From the NCBI GenBank assembly GCA_016190445.1, contig JACPQL010000005.1, positions 1-64,000 of the forward strand: 64,000 bases of DNA. The letters run 5' to 3'. Below the pieces are notes generated by a model. It saw only the letters and a list, made by a program, of their open reading frames with translations, did no database searches and had not been told where the DNA came from. Shown here piece by piece: positions 40,798 to 48,551 of the stretch; position 1 is the first letter of the stretch, and each line of letters begins with the position of its first letter. The position numbers were made by a program, and so were the translations under genes. The DNA is from Chloroflexota bacterium. GTDB lineage: Bacteria; Chloroflexota; Dehalococcoidia; Lucifugimonadales; JACPQL01.

Positions 40798-41991
40798 CTA
40801 CCGCACCACGCCCGCCTGCCGCAGACTGGCCACTTGCTGAGGAGTATAGCCAAGCCCCCTCAGCACCTCGTCGGTGTGCTGCCCCAAGAGAGGCGCAGGC
40901 AACCTCACCCGGGGCTCCTTGCGACTGGCCGACAGCTTGAACGGCGCGTTGGCCATGGTGACCCGGCCAGCAACAGGATGGTCCTGCTGCACAAACATCT
41001 CGTTGGCCACCACCTGCGCGTCCCGGGGCACGTCCTCCCGCTCCACCACCGCCGCGCAGGGCACCCCTGCCTCCTGGAGGCGGGGCAGCCAGTGGTCGCG
41101 AGGGGCCTTGGCAAAGGCATCCCCCAGCACCGAGAAGAGCGCATCCGCATTCCTGGTCCGGCCGGCGTAGCTGCCGAAGCGCTCGTCCTCCGCCAGGTGC
41201 TCCAGCCCCAGGACACGGCACGCAGCCCGGAACTGGTGGTTCTCCGACGCCACAAAGTTGATCCAGAGGCCGTCGGCGCACAGATAGCAGAAGGCGACGG
41301 CACTGGGCTTGGAGCCAGACAGGGGCGTGTCGTCACCCTCCACCCACACCAGGGCCTGCATCTGCATGGCTACGCCCTGGTTCAGCAGCGAGCACTCCAC
41401 CTTCTGGCCCAGCCCCGTCTTCTCCCGTTGCCAGAGGGCCACCACTACAGCGTAGGCCATGTCCATGCAGCCCGACATGTCGTTGATCATCACCACGGAG
41501 GGTATGGGCGTGCCGTCAGGAAGACGCCTGGTGGAGAGCACACCGGAGCGGGACTGGGCCACGATGTCATAGCCAGGAAGATGTGCCTCAGGCCCGTCCT
41601 CACCAAAGCCGCTCACGCTGGCGTAGACCAGCCTGGGGTTGAGACCGGCCAGGGTATCGTAGTCCAGGCCAACGCGCTTGGCCGTGCCTGGACGCAGGTT
41701 GATAATAAAGGCATCGGCCCACCGGGCCAGCCGGTGGACCACCTCTCTGCCCTCCTCCCGGCGGGCGTCCAGGGAGATGCTCCGCTTGTTGCGGTTGAGC
41801 GCCAAGAAGGCGTGGCTCAGGCCCGAAGCGGCCAGTTTGGCGCTGGTGCCCCGGTGGCGTGTGCCGTCGCCCTCCAGGGTCTCCACCTTAATCACCTCCG
41901 CGCCCTGGTCCGCCAGGTACATGGCCGCGCCAGGCCCGAAGTAGACCTGGGCCATGTCCACAACCTTGATGCCTTCCAGCGGCAGCCCCAT
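40798..41991 (-). CDS. CaiB/BaiF-type class III CoA-transferase
   Basis: About 397 aa from ATG 41991, chosen because GGAGGTGGCAGGGAA precedes it and the family N-terminus (LEGIKVVDMAQ..GPGAAMYLADQGAEVIKVE) begins there; the frame is open to 42090 but that would overlap the upstream gene. The catalytic Asp that forms the aspartyl-CoA thioester is present in NDMSGC, 20 residues before TGLGQ. It transfers CoA to a carboxylic acid in the cytoplasm. It lies 28 bp after the 42020 acyl-CoA dehydrogenase and shares its transcript, which suggests activation of that enzyme's substrate. Confidence 0.88.
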   Translation of the reverse strand: MGLPLEGIKVVDMAQVYFGPGAAMYLADQGAEVIKVETLEGDGTRHRGTSAKLAASGLSHAFLALNRNKRSISLDARREEGREVVHRLARWADAFIINLRPGTAKRVGLDYDTLAGLNPRLVYASVSGFGEDGPEAHLPGYDIVAQSRSGVLSTRRLPDGTPIPSVVMINDMSGCMDMAYAVVVALWQREKTGLGQKVECSLLNQGVAMQMQALVWVEGDDTPLSGSKPSAVAFCYLCADGLWINFVASENHQFRAACRVLGLEHLAEDERFGSYAGRTRNADALFSVLGDAFAKAPRDHWLPRLQEAGVPCAAVVEREDVPRDAQVVANEMFVQQDHPVAGRVTMANAPFKLSASRKEPRVRLPAPLLGQHTDEVLRGLGYTPQQVASLRQAGVVR

Positions 41992-42019
41992 TTCCCTGCC
42001 ACCTCCGCGATGTAGACCA

Positions 42020-43183
42020 CTAGCCCCTGGGCAGACCGAGCCCCCGCATGGCGATGATGTTGCGCTGCACCTCAGAGGTCCCCGCCGCAATGGTGGCGCT
42101 CACGGCCTGAAGGTACAGGTCCTCGATGCGCCCACCAAAAGGAGCCAGGCCCTCCTCAGCGGTGAGCTGCCCACGGAGGCCCAGCAGGTTAATGCCCACA
42201 CCAGCCACCCGCTGGAGCATCTCGGAGCCGAACACCTTGGAGATGGAGGCCTCCTTATTAGGGACCAGCCCCTGGCCCTGCATCCATGCCACCCGGTAGG
42301 CCAGCAGCCGCGACACCTCCACGTTCACCAGCAGGTCCGCCAGGGCGCAGCGCACCCGCAGGTCCTGCCAGAGAGACCCACCGTCAGCCCGGGTCTCGCG
42401 GGCGTAGGCCACCAGTCGCTCCACGGCCTTGCGACCAACGGCGGCGTACTGCACACCGGAGCGCTCGAAGTCCAGGAGTGTGGTGGCCACATACCAGCCC
42501 CTGTTCTCGGGCCCCATCATGTTCCCCCGAGGCACCCGCACATTGTCAAAGAAGGTCATGTTGAACCCGGAGCGCCCCGTCATCTGGGTGATGGGCTTGA
42601 CGGAGATGCCCGGCGTCTTCATGTCCACCAGAAAGTAAGATATCCCTCTGTGCTTGGAGGCGGTGGGGTCGGTGCGGGCCAGGACGTGGATCCAGTCAGA
42701 CTGCTGTGCCTGGCTGGTCCACACCTTGACCCCGTTGATCACATAGTCGTCGCCGTCGCGCACGGCCCTGGTCTGGAGAGAGGCCAGGTCCGAGCCCGAC
42801 TCCGGCTCGCTGAACCCCTGGCACCAGAACACCTCCGCCCTTGCTATGGGCGGCAAGAAGGCGCGCCTCTGCTCCTCGGTGCCGTGGACAATGAGACAGG
42901 GGCCCACCATCCGGGGTCCCTGCCCGCCGGTGGGGGCGTTGGCTGAGACCGCCTCCTCCCGGAATATGGTCTGAGCGACCTGCGAGGCCCCCCTACCTCC
43001 GTACTCTTGGGGCCAGGCCATGGTGAGCCATCCCCTACGGGCCAGCTTCTTTTCCAGCTCCTGGGCCGCCTCGAACCACTCGGGCGTGTCCTGGAAAAGC
43101 GACTCGCCCCGCCACTCGGCGCGTAGGAACTGTCGCACCTCCTGGCGAAAGCTCTCCTCCTCTGGCGTAAACCCAAAGTCCAT
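42020..43183 (-). CDS. Acyl-CoA dehydrogenase
   Basis: 387 aa from ATG 43183 (GGGGGTGAGG upstream; a GTG three codons earlier is possible). Motifs are GFSEPESGSDLASLQTRA, NGVKVWTSQAQQSDWIH and the C-terminal GTSEVQRNIIAMRGLGL. A paralogue of the 39468 gene. First gene of a two-gene transcript with the CoA-transferase 40798-41991, from the promoter at 43217-43245. FAD-dependent oxidation of a CoA ester; the specific substrate is unknown. Confidence 0.87.
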   Translation of the reverse strand: MDFGFTPEEESFRQEVRQFLRAEWRGESLFQDTPEWFEAAQELEKKLARRGWLTMAWPQEYGGRGASQVAQTIFREEAVSANAPTGGQGPRMVGPCLIVHGTEEQRRAFLPPIARAEVFWCQGFSEPESGSDLASLQTRAVRDGDDYVINGVKVWTSQAQQSDWIHVLARTDPTASKHRGISYFLVDMKTPGISVKPITQMTGRSGFNMTFFDNVRVPRGNMMGPENRGWYVATTLLDFERSGVQYAAVGRKAVERLVAYARETRADGGSLWQDLRVRCALADLLVNVEVSRLLAYRVAWMQGQGLVPNKEASISKVFGSEMLQRVAGVGINLLGLRGQLTAEEGLAPFGGRIEDLYLQAVSATIAAGTSEVQRNIIAMRGLGLPRG

Positions 43184-43216
43184 CGCCCTCACCCCCTCTA
43201 GCGACGCCGCTGCCCC

Positions 43217-43245
43217 ACTTTATGGAAGCGATGTCCCTCTGTCAA
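43217..43245 (-). promoter_or_regulatory. Sigma70-type promoter of ACAD/CoA-transferase genes
   Basis: TTGACA (43240-43245), 17 bp, TAAAGT (43217-43222) on the minus strand. The -35 box overlaps the stop codon of the phosphatase gene at 43242. Confidence 0.65.
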
Positions 43246-43688
43246 TCGGAGCCGTCTGCCAGACCCCCATCGCCATCGCGCTGCTGCCCGAGCGCACGGT
43301 ACAGGGGCAAGAGATGAGAACTGATCTGCGTCCCGGGCCGCCGCTGCCGCACCATCTCAATGCCCTCCTCCAGAGGGATACCCCGGCTCATGGCCAGGTG
43401 GCAGGCCACCACAAAAGGTGAGCGGCTGACCCCTTCACTACAATGCACCAGGACCCTGTGGCTCCTGGCCAACTCCCTCAGCTCCGCCAGCGCCCAGGCC
43501 AGGGCCTGGGGCGGGTTCCCCATGCCGTCCACCATCTCCACCAGGCGCCACGCAAATCCCTCCAGGGCCAGGAAGGTGGGGAACCCGTTGAGGCACAGCA
43601 CGCCAGTGATGCCCCGGGCCCGCAGGCCCCGGTAGTCCAGCGCGTCCTCAATGGCGCCGACGGCGATATCCTTGGTGATCCAGTCCAT
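43242..43688 (-). CDS. Dual-specificity protein phosphatase
   Basis: 148 aa from ATG 43688 (MDWITKDIAVG). The cysteine-phosphatase signature HCX5R is intact (VHCSEGVSRSPFVVACHLM-like region), with a conserved Asp/Gly loop upstream and the AYLM-equivalent helix after it. The length fits a minimal catalytic domain. The frame stays open to 44141, but that extension is antisense to the cyclase gene and has no family signature, so it is excluded. The ribosome site is weak. It would remove phosphate from phospho-Ser/Thr/Tyr proteins or other small phosphates. Its relation to the neighbouring metabolic genes is unclear. Confidence 0.8.
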   Translation of the reverse strand: MDWITKDIAVGAIEDALDYRGLRARGITGVLCLNGFPTFLALEGFAWRLVEMVDGMGNPPQALAWALAELRELARSHRVLVHCSEGVSRSPFVVACHLAMSRGIPLEEGIEMVRQRRPGTQISSHLLPLYRALGQQRDGDGGLADGSD

Positions 43689-43800
43689 AGCGCGTGGCCG
43701 TAGCTTACGCCACGCGAGCAGTCTGGACAAGTGGGGCGCAAGAGGCCACAATGTTGCGGGCCGACCCGATGGGCGGGACAACTCATCAGACCACAAGTTC

Positions 43801-43827
43801 AGGGCCGGAGCTAGTGGCTCCGGCCCT
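43801..43827 (+). other. Hairpin in the cyclase 5' region
   Basis: A perfect 11-bp stem (43801-43811 with 43817-43827), loop TAGTG, ends 18 bp before the start codon of the cyclase gene and just upstream of its GAGGAGG. It could influence initiation or be a relic terminator. The divergent gap 43689-43845 shows no clear promoter. Confidence 0.4.
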
Positions 43828-43845
43828 TCCAAATGAGGAGGCATT

Positions 43846-44778
43846 ATGACCGCACCAGACCTGGACGAACTGGGCACCAAGGTGCGCAACTGGGGCCGGT
43901 GGGGGCCAGACGATGAGCGAGGCACTCTGAACTTCATCACGCCGCAGAAGGTGGCCCAGGCGGCGGGCCTGGTCCGCCAGGGTAAGGTGTTCTCCCTGGC
44001 CATCCCCTTTGACCGCGACGGCCCCCAGACGGGGCGAAGGCGCCGCACCAACCCCATCCACACCATGGCCCTGGACGGCGGCGACTTCGCCGCTACCGGC
44101 GGCGAGAACGGCCTGGGCATCGCCGACGACATGGTGGTCATGTTCCTTCAGTGTGCCACCCAGTGGGACTCCCTGGCCCACGTCTTCTGGAAGGGCAAGC
44201 TGTACAACGGCCACGGCTGGGAGGTTATCACCAGCTCCGGCGCCCAAAAGAACAGCATAGATAAGGTGGCCAGGGGCATCATCTCCCGCGGCGTGCTCCT
44301 GGACCTGGCGCGGTCCAAGGGCGTGGAGATGCTGGAGGCGGGCTACGTCGTTACCCCCCAGGACATGGACGCCTGCGCCAAGGCCCAGGGGGTGGAGGTG
44401 GCCTCCGGCGACGTGCTCCTCCTCCGCACCGGGTACATGAGGAAGTTCACCATGGAGCGCGACCGGGATGCCTACATGGGCACCATGCCGGGCATTGGCC
44501 TGGAGGTGGCCCCCTGGCTCCACCGGCGGGAGGTGGCCGCCGTGGCCGCGGACACCATGGCGGTAGAGGTGATGCCCAGCCAGGTCCCCGGAGTGCGCAT
44601 CCCATTGCACGTGCTCCTGATCCGGGACATGGGCATGACCCTGGGGGAGATGTTCAACCTGGACGAACTGGCGGAGGACTGCGCGCGGGACGGCGTGTAT
44701 GAGTTCCTGTTCGTGGGGCCGCCTCTGCCTGTCACAAGGGCAGTGGGCTCGCCGGTCAACCCTCTGGCCGCCAAGTAG
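43846..44778 (+). CDS. Cyclase-family (kynurenine-formamidase-like) metal hydrolase
   Basis: 310 aa, ATG after GAGGAGG. It matches the Cyclase family (PF04199): GTLNFITPQKV near the N-terminus, the metal-site region QCATQWDSLAH (a variant of HxGTHxDxPxH), NGHGWE, a GVLLDLARSKG strand, and SGDVLLLRTGYM. The family contains Mn/Zn-dependent amide or lactone hydrolases such as kynurenine formamidase and isatin hydrolase. The Q..TQWD form belongs to a subfamily common in actinobacteria and Chloroflexota. Probably hydrolyses a cyclic or amide substrate in the cytoplasm. It precedes the selenoprotein operon on the same strand but is separated from it by a promoter. Confidence 0.85.
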   Translation: MTAPDLDELGTKVRNWGRWGPDDERGTLNFITPQKVAQAAGLVRQGKVFSLAIPFDRDGPQTGRRRRTNPIHTMALDGGDFAATGGENGLGIADDMVVMFLQCATQWDSLAHVFWKGKLYNGHGWEVITSSGAQKNSIDKVARGIISRGVLLDLARSKGVEMLEAGYVVTPQDMDACAKAQGVEVASGDVLLLRTGYMRKFTMERDRDAYMGTMPGIGLEVAPWLHRREVAAVAADTMAVEVMPSQVPGVRIPLHVLLIRDMGMTLGEMFNLDELAEDCARDGVYEFLFVGPPLPVTRAVGSPVNPLAAK

Positions 44779-44792
44779 CCCCAAGGGTGCCC

Positions 44793-44821
44793 TTGCCTGC
44801 CCCACGCCCTCTGCTTATAAT
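44793..44821 (+). promoter_or_regulatory. Sigma70-type promoter of the UGSC-1 operon
   Basis: TTGCCT (44793-44798), 17 bp, and a consensus TATAAT (44816-44821). It predicts a leader of about 200 nt that contains the whole palindromic repeat at 44845-44990 before the ABM gene. Confidence 0.7.
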
Positions 44822-44844
44822 CGGGCCACCTTAGAAGAAGGTCG

Positions 44845-44990
44845 CTGAAATAAGAGGTGTCCAGAGGGGCTTTGCCCCTTTGGCGGGGGCCTGGGGGTGT
44901 CCCCCAGATACAGTTCTTACCCCCTTCCTGGCCAGGAAGGGGGTAAGGGGGATGGTCGTCCTGACGCGTCGGGATTCATCACCCTGTTAG
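44845..44990 (+). repeat. Palindrome-rich dispersed element, copy 1
   Basis: About 145 bp shared with 49537-49681 in the same orientation. Modules: an aggggc/gcccct hairpin (44865-44879), ctggggg/cccccag, a perfect 26-bp palindrome (acccccttcctgg and its complement), and cccgacgcgtcggg-like ctgacgcgtcggg. The last 105 bp (44885-44990) are nearly identical in both copies; the first hairpin differs. No ORF or transposase, so it looks like a REP/MITE-like element. The spacer 44779-45027 holds this element and the promoter only. Confidence 0.8.
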
Positions 44991-45027
44991 GTCCGGTACA
45001 AAAGGCGCCGGAAGGAGGAAGGCTGCC

Positions 45028-45348
45028 ATGAGCCTGGGCAACGTCTATGCGCTCGCCGGAGGGACCACCAAGGCCACCACCCGCGAGGAGTGGGAGCGTG
45101 CACTGGCGCAGGTGTGGGACAGGGCGTCCCGCGCTATCAGTGGCGCCCGTGGCTTCAGGAGCATGCGGGCCATGTGGAACACGGAGAACAACCGCCAGGC
45201 CATCATCATGGGGGAGTGGGAGACCCTGGCTGACCGCCTGAACTACGAGGCGACGGTCGCTTCCGAGGTGAGGTCAACCTTCAACCCTCTCTTTGTGGAG
45301 ATGCCCCTCCGCCCCAAATACGTGGTGGTGCGCGAGACCCTCAAATAG
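45028..45348 (+). CDS. ABM-like dimeric alpha/beta-barrel protein
   Basis: 106 aa, ATG after AAGGAGG. The pattern of a helix-rich N-terminal half, then AIIMGEWETLADRLNYEAT and a C-terminal FVEMPLRPKYVVV strand, resembles antibiotic-biosynthesis-monooxygenase/EthD-like ferredoxin-fold dimers. No cofactor motif is needed in these folds, so enzymatic function cannot be read from the sequence. First gene of the operon with the UGSC-1 selenoprotein (13 bp before it), so it may act on the same substrate. Confidence 0.6.
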   Translation: MSLGNVYALAGGTTKATTREEWERALAQVWDRASRAISGARGFRSMRAMWNTENNRQAIIMGEWETLADRLNYEATVASEVRSTFNPLFVEMPLRPKYVVVRETLK

Positions 45349-45361
45349 GCAGGAGGCATTG

Positions 45362-45928
45362 ATGAGCTTTGCCGATGGCGGCTTCGTGGTGCTCAACCCT
45401 GTGGGAGAGGTGGGCCGCCAGCGCGCCCAGGAGAAGCTGTCGCCCCGGCTGAGCAGCCTGGCCACCAAGAGGCTCGGTCTCCTGGACGACGGCTTCTCGG
45501 GCAGCGACATCTATTTCAAGGAGATAGAGCGCCTGCTGCGCGAGGGGTCCCCAGACCTGGTGACCCGCCACTGGGTAAAGGAGATACTCTCCCGCCCAGC
45601 TCCCCAATCGCTGGTGGAGGAGGTCGCCTCTCAGTCCGACGCCGTCATCGTGGGGCTGTGCGCCTGAGGGTCCTGTACGTCGGGCTGTATGCACGACGCG
45701 AACAACCTGGAGCAGCGGGGGATACCCACTGTCACTATCGCCCACGACAACTTCGTGGCGGCGGCCCGCGCCCAGGCAAGAGTCCTGGGCCGGCCCAACC
45801 TGAAGCTGGCGGTAATGCCACGCCCCATGCCCACCTGGGACGCGGACACCCAGCGGGCAGTATGCGCCAGGCTGTACCGCCAGGTACTGGAGGGCCTGCT
45901 AGATCACGTCCCCGCAGCCGCACGCTAG
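45362..45928 (+). CDS. UGSC-family selenoprotein 1 (in-frame UGA = Sec102)
   Basis: 188 aa when UGA at 45665-45667 is read as selenocysteine; standard calling truncates it to 101 aa. ATG 45362 has AGGAGG upstream. Around the UGA the protein reads SDAVIVGLCA-U-GSCTSGC, giving the U-G-S-C redox motif (Sec102, Cys105) that names the family, followed by HDANNLEQRGIPTVT. Both flanks align with the second copy at 60266-60805, which rules out a random stop. A short hairpin with a GU-containing loop follows the UGA at the spacing of bacterial SECIS elements. UxxC motifs usually act in thiol/selenol redox chemistry; the substrate of this family is not known to me. Cytoplasmic, with no signal peptide. 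selA/B/C/D are not in the window. Confidence 0.9.
45678..45698 (+). promoter_or_regulatory. Bacterial SECIS-like hairpin of UGSC-1
   Basis: CGUCG (45678-45682) pairs with CGACG (45694-45698), with an inner GC/GC pair around the apical loop UGUAU (45686-45690). The stem starts 11 nt after the UGA and the loop holds an unpaired GU, as in SelB-binding bacterial SECIS elements. Confidence 0.65.
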
Positions 45929-45952
45929 GCCACGGGATCGACTGGAGGACCA

Positions 45953-46492
45953 ATGCCCATCTACGAGTTCGAGGGAAAGCGCCCCAGCATCGGCGCCTCA
46001 TCCTATGTGCACCCCACTGCCGTCCTCATCGGCGACATAGTCATAGGGGAAGGGTGCTGGATCGGCCCCAACACGACCATTCGCGCCGACTACGGCAAGA
46101 TCCGCCTGGGGGACTTCTCCAACATCCAGGACAACTGCGTGCTGCACGGCATGGAGACCACCCTGGGGAGGTACTCCCACCTGGGACACGCCTGCGTGGT
46201 GCACGGAGCCACCCTGGGAGAGCACATACTGGTGGCGATGAACGCGGCGGTCCTGGACGGCGCGGTCATAGGCGACTGGTGCGTCGTCGCCGCCGGCTCG
46301 GTGGTCGCGCCCAGGGCCCGGATCCCAGCGAAGAAGATGGTCATGGGTGTGCCAGCCGCCATCGTGGGCGATGCCCCGCCGGACCGTGAGCGTAACTTCG
46401 ACTGGACCCATACCAAGGGCTACCTGGGCCTCCCCAAACGCTACCGCGAGGGCCTGAAGGAGATATCCCTGGACGAGGTCAGGGCACAGTAG
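45953..46492 (+). CDS. Gamma-carbonic-anhydrase-like hexapeptide protein
   Basis: 179 aa, ATG after GGAGG, 24 bp downstream of UGSC-1. Left-handed beta-helix hexapeptide repeats (IGDIVIGEGCWIGPNTTI, GVHG-type turns) carry the metal His residues in VLHG and GHACVVHG. It has the YrdA/PaaY/CaiE-type length and a C-terminal helix. Family members are zinc or iron trimers with carbonic anhydrase, or thioesterase activity in the case of PaaY. In an operon rich in CoA metabolism the PaaY-like CoA-ester role is an attractive inference. Confidence 0.85.
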   Translation: MPIYEFEGKRPSIGASSYVHPTAVLIGDIVIGEGCWIGPNTTIRADYGKIRLGDFSNIQDNCVLHGMETTLGRYSHLGHACVVHGATLGEHILVAMNAAVLDGAVIGDWCVVAAGSVVAPRARIPAKKMVMGVPAAIVGDAPPDRERNFDWTHTKGYLGLPKRYREGLKEISLDEVRAQ

Positions 46493-46499
46493 GTGCCAT

Positions 46500-46520
46500 T
46501 GCAAAAGCTGAACAGCTTTG
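46500..46520 (+). other. Small intercistronic hairpin
   Basis: gcaaaagctg/cagctttgc with a two-base loop and one bulge lies between the carbonic-anhydrase-like gene and the 63-aa gene. No U-tail follows, so it is unlikely to stop transcription; it may stabilise or process the mRNA. Confidence 0.3.
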
Positions 46521-46551
46521 CACCGGCAGCCCAGAAAGGAAGGCACCACCA

Positions 46552-46743
46552 GTGACCACGGTGGAACAGGTCCAGAAGGCCGTCGCTGAGGCGATGAAGG
46601 AGGCTATGGCCCGCAACGGCGCCGCCACCAGGCTCCTGCCATTCACCGCGGCGGAGATCAGGTTCATTCAGGACGTGGTCGCAGGCGCCCTCGCCAGGGT
46701 GCTGGTGGTGGATACCCAGGAGCAAGGCGGTCCCACGGCGTAA
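46552..46743 (+). CDS. Small 63-aa protein of unknown function
   Basis: GTG start at 46552 with AAAGGAAGG upstream, inside the operon and on the same strand. It is predicted all-helical (VEQVQKAVAEAMKEAM; EIRFIQDVVAGALARVL) with no membrane segment or Cys. No homologue is recognised. Its position between two operon genes and its clear ribosome site support it as real; it could be a small partner of the downstream DGLP protein. Confidence 0.6.
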   Translation: MTTVEQVQKAVAEAMKEAMARNGAATRLLPFTAAEIRFIQDVVAGALARVLVVDTQEQGGPTA

Positions 46744-46772
46744 AGGGCGCCAGGGCATCGGAGACGCTGAGA

Positions 46773-47849
46773 ATGGAACTCAAGGCTGAGCAAGTGCGGG
46801 TGGCCTCGTACTGGGAATGGCTGGAGCTGGCCTACCAGCGGCGGTGGACCGACGGCCTGCCGGTGGTCCCACCCACACCCGACAGGGTGGAGACCATGGT
46901 GGCTTATCTGGGGCGAGACCCCCAGGAGGTCGTCGGCGAGGTACCCCCTTCCTACGGGAAGGCCACCATCGAGAAGCTGGCCGTAAACTCGGTGATGGCG
47001 GGCTGTCTCCCGGAGCACTTCCCTGTGGTGGTGGCCGCGGTGGAGGCCATGCTGGACCCGTTCTTCAACCTGAATGGCGTGCAGACCACCACCCACGGCA
47101 GCGAGCCTCTGATAATAGTCCACGGGCCGGTGGTCCGGGAGCTGGGCTTCAATACTGGCGTGGCCGTGTTCGGCAAGGGCTCCAGAGCCAACGCCACCAT
47201 AGGGCGGGCGGCAAAGCTGGCGCTTTGGAACATCGGCGGCAGCTATCCAGGGGAGCCCGACCGCACCAACTTCGGGCACCCCGGCATGTGGTCCTTCTGT
47301 ATTGCCGAGAACCAGGACTACGCCGCGCCAGGATGGGAGCCACTCCACGTAGAGCGGGGTATCGCCCTGGGCAAGAGCGCGGTAACGGTCTTCTCCTGCG
47401 AGGGCCCGCAGACCGTGGGCGACTACGGCGCCGCCAAGCCGATCCTGGACGCCATCCGCCGGGACCTGCGCTTCATGGGGCAGCGCATGGGCCAGAAGCT
47501 ACTGGTCTTCAACCCGGAGGTGGCCAACATACTCTCCTCCCAGGGGTGGACCAAGAACGCTGTGCGCCGGTACCTCTGGGAGAACACCAAGGTGACCGTG
47601 GCGGAGCTGCGTGAGCCCGGCTCCGACGGCTCGGTGGCCGGCACCGCCGACGAGTACGCCCGCATGGTCTACCCGGAGTGGATAGACATGTCCCGCCCCG
47701 ACTTCCAGGTGCCCATCTGCCCTGGGCCGGAGGACATCATGGTCCTGGTCACCGGAGGCACCGGCAAGATCACCGTCTGCTGCACCGGCTGGACCTTCGG
47801 CGGCCGCGCCGTCACTAGGGAGATACCCCAGCCGGCGGGCCGCCGCTAG
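46773..47849 (+). CDS. Conserved DGLP protein 1 (unknown enzyme)
   Basis: 358 aa, ATG after GGAGA. It is paralogous over its whole length to the 56660-57700 protein. Shared motifs are WTDGLPVVPPT (25-35), ATIEKLAVNSVMAGC (Cys78), an NGPV/HGPV strand, ANATIGRA (139-146), SFC (Cys176) and WEPLHVERG (188-196). Both proteins have conserved Cys and acidic residues suggestive of an active site. This copy ends with a CC pair (VCCTGW) that the paralogue lacks. No signal peptide or membrane segment. I do not recognise a characterised family. Its recurrence with UGSC selenoproteins in both operons of this window suggests the two act together. Confidence 0.85.
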   Translation: MELKAEQVRVASYWEWLELAYQRRWTDGLPVVPPTPDRVETMVAYLGRDPQEVVGEVPPSYGKATIEKLAVNSVMAGCLPEHFPVVVAAVEAMLDPFFNLNGVQTTTHGSEPLIIVHGPVVRELGFNTGVAVFGKGSRANATIGRAAKLALWNIGGSYPGEPDRTNFGHPGMWSFCIAENQDYAAPGWEPLHVERGIALGKSAVTVFSCEGPQTVGDYGAAKPILDAIRRDLRFMGQRMGQKLLVFNPEVANILSSQGWTKNAVRRYLWENTKVTVAELREPGSDGSVAGTADEYARMVYPEWIDMSRPDFQVPICPGPEDIMVLVTGGTGKITVCCTGWTFGGRAVTREIPQPAGRR

Positions 47850-47935
47850 CGGGTCCCTGAAACAGAGAGCCCACTGGGAGCCCAACCCCCCCTGGCGGAC
47901 TCGCCAGGCAGGAATTCCGGCAAGGAGGCTTTGGT

Positions 47936-48457
47936 ATGGCGACTCAGCCACCCACCCCAGGGCCCAGCCAGCTCGCGATCACAGCCCAGGACCAATACAG
48001 AGAGTGCGCTGCTTCCTGGCGAGCGCATGACCGCAACATCTGGCAGATCCCCGCAGTCATCGCGCTGCTCGACGGCGCTGGCCTCGTTTCCGCCTTTGGC
48101 TTGCCGCTCACCATGCTGATGCGGGAGGCAGTGGTGGGGGTGGCACTCCTCCTGACGCTAGCCCTCACATACGCCTTGGCAGCGCATCGCCATTGGGCCC
48201 AGGTGGAGCGCCAGACTCTTGTGACCATAGAGGTCCAGGCCCAACAGGTCCCCTTGCTTCACTGGCCCGGCCCACGAGACAGAAACGCCCGCGCCAGCGA
48301 CTATTGGCACACACAGGACGCGCCCTGGTGGTACTGGAAGTCAGCCTATGTACTCCTCTTCATAGCTATGTTGCTGGTCATAGTGCTGTTGATAGCGCTG
48401 CTGGTCCTCAACCCCATCTTCCCAGACCTGGCCCGGGAAGCACCGGCAGTGCGGTGA
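47936..48457 (+). CDS. Three-helix membrane protein of unknown function
   Basis: 173 aa, ATG after AAGGAGG. A soluble N-terminus with RECAASWRAHDRNIWQIP leads into membrane segments at about 40-60, 64-86 and 137-160; the loop between the second and third carries WPGPRDRNARASDYW. The N-terminal motif resembles small conserved membrane proteins of unknown function. It is the sixth gene of the run from 45028, but the 86-bp gap before it weakens the operon link. Confidence 0.75.
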   Translation: MATQPPTPGPSQLAITAQDQYRECAASWRAHDRNIWQIPAVIALLDGAGLVSAFGLPLTMLMREAVVGVALLLTLALTYALAAHRHWAQVERQTLVTIEVQAQQVPLLHWPGPRDRNARASDYWHTQDAPWWYWKSAYVLLFIAMLLVIVLLIALLVLNPIFPDLAREAPAVR

Positions 48458-48551
48458 AAAAGGGGAGTGCACAAAGCTCTGGGCCGTCACCAGGGAAATA
48501 CCGGAGCACATGGGCCGCCGCTGAACACACCTTTTCAAGGAGGTACCCTAC

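Noticed and set aside
43689..44141. N-terminal extension of the phosphatase
   Set aside because: The open frame upstream of 43688 is antisense to the cyclase gene and shows no phosphatase family sequence.
45665..45667. UGSC-1 as a pseudogene broken by a nonsense mutation
   Set aside because: The frame after the UGA is conserved in sequence with the second copy, a SECIS-like hairpin follows, and the motif is exactly that of a known selenoprotein family.
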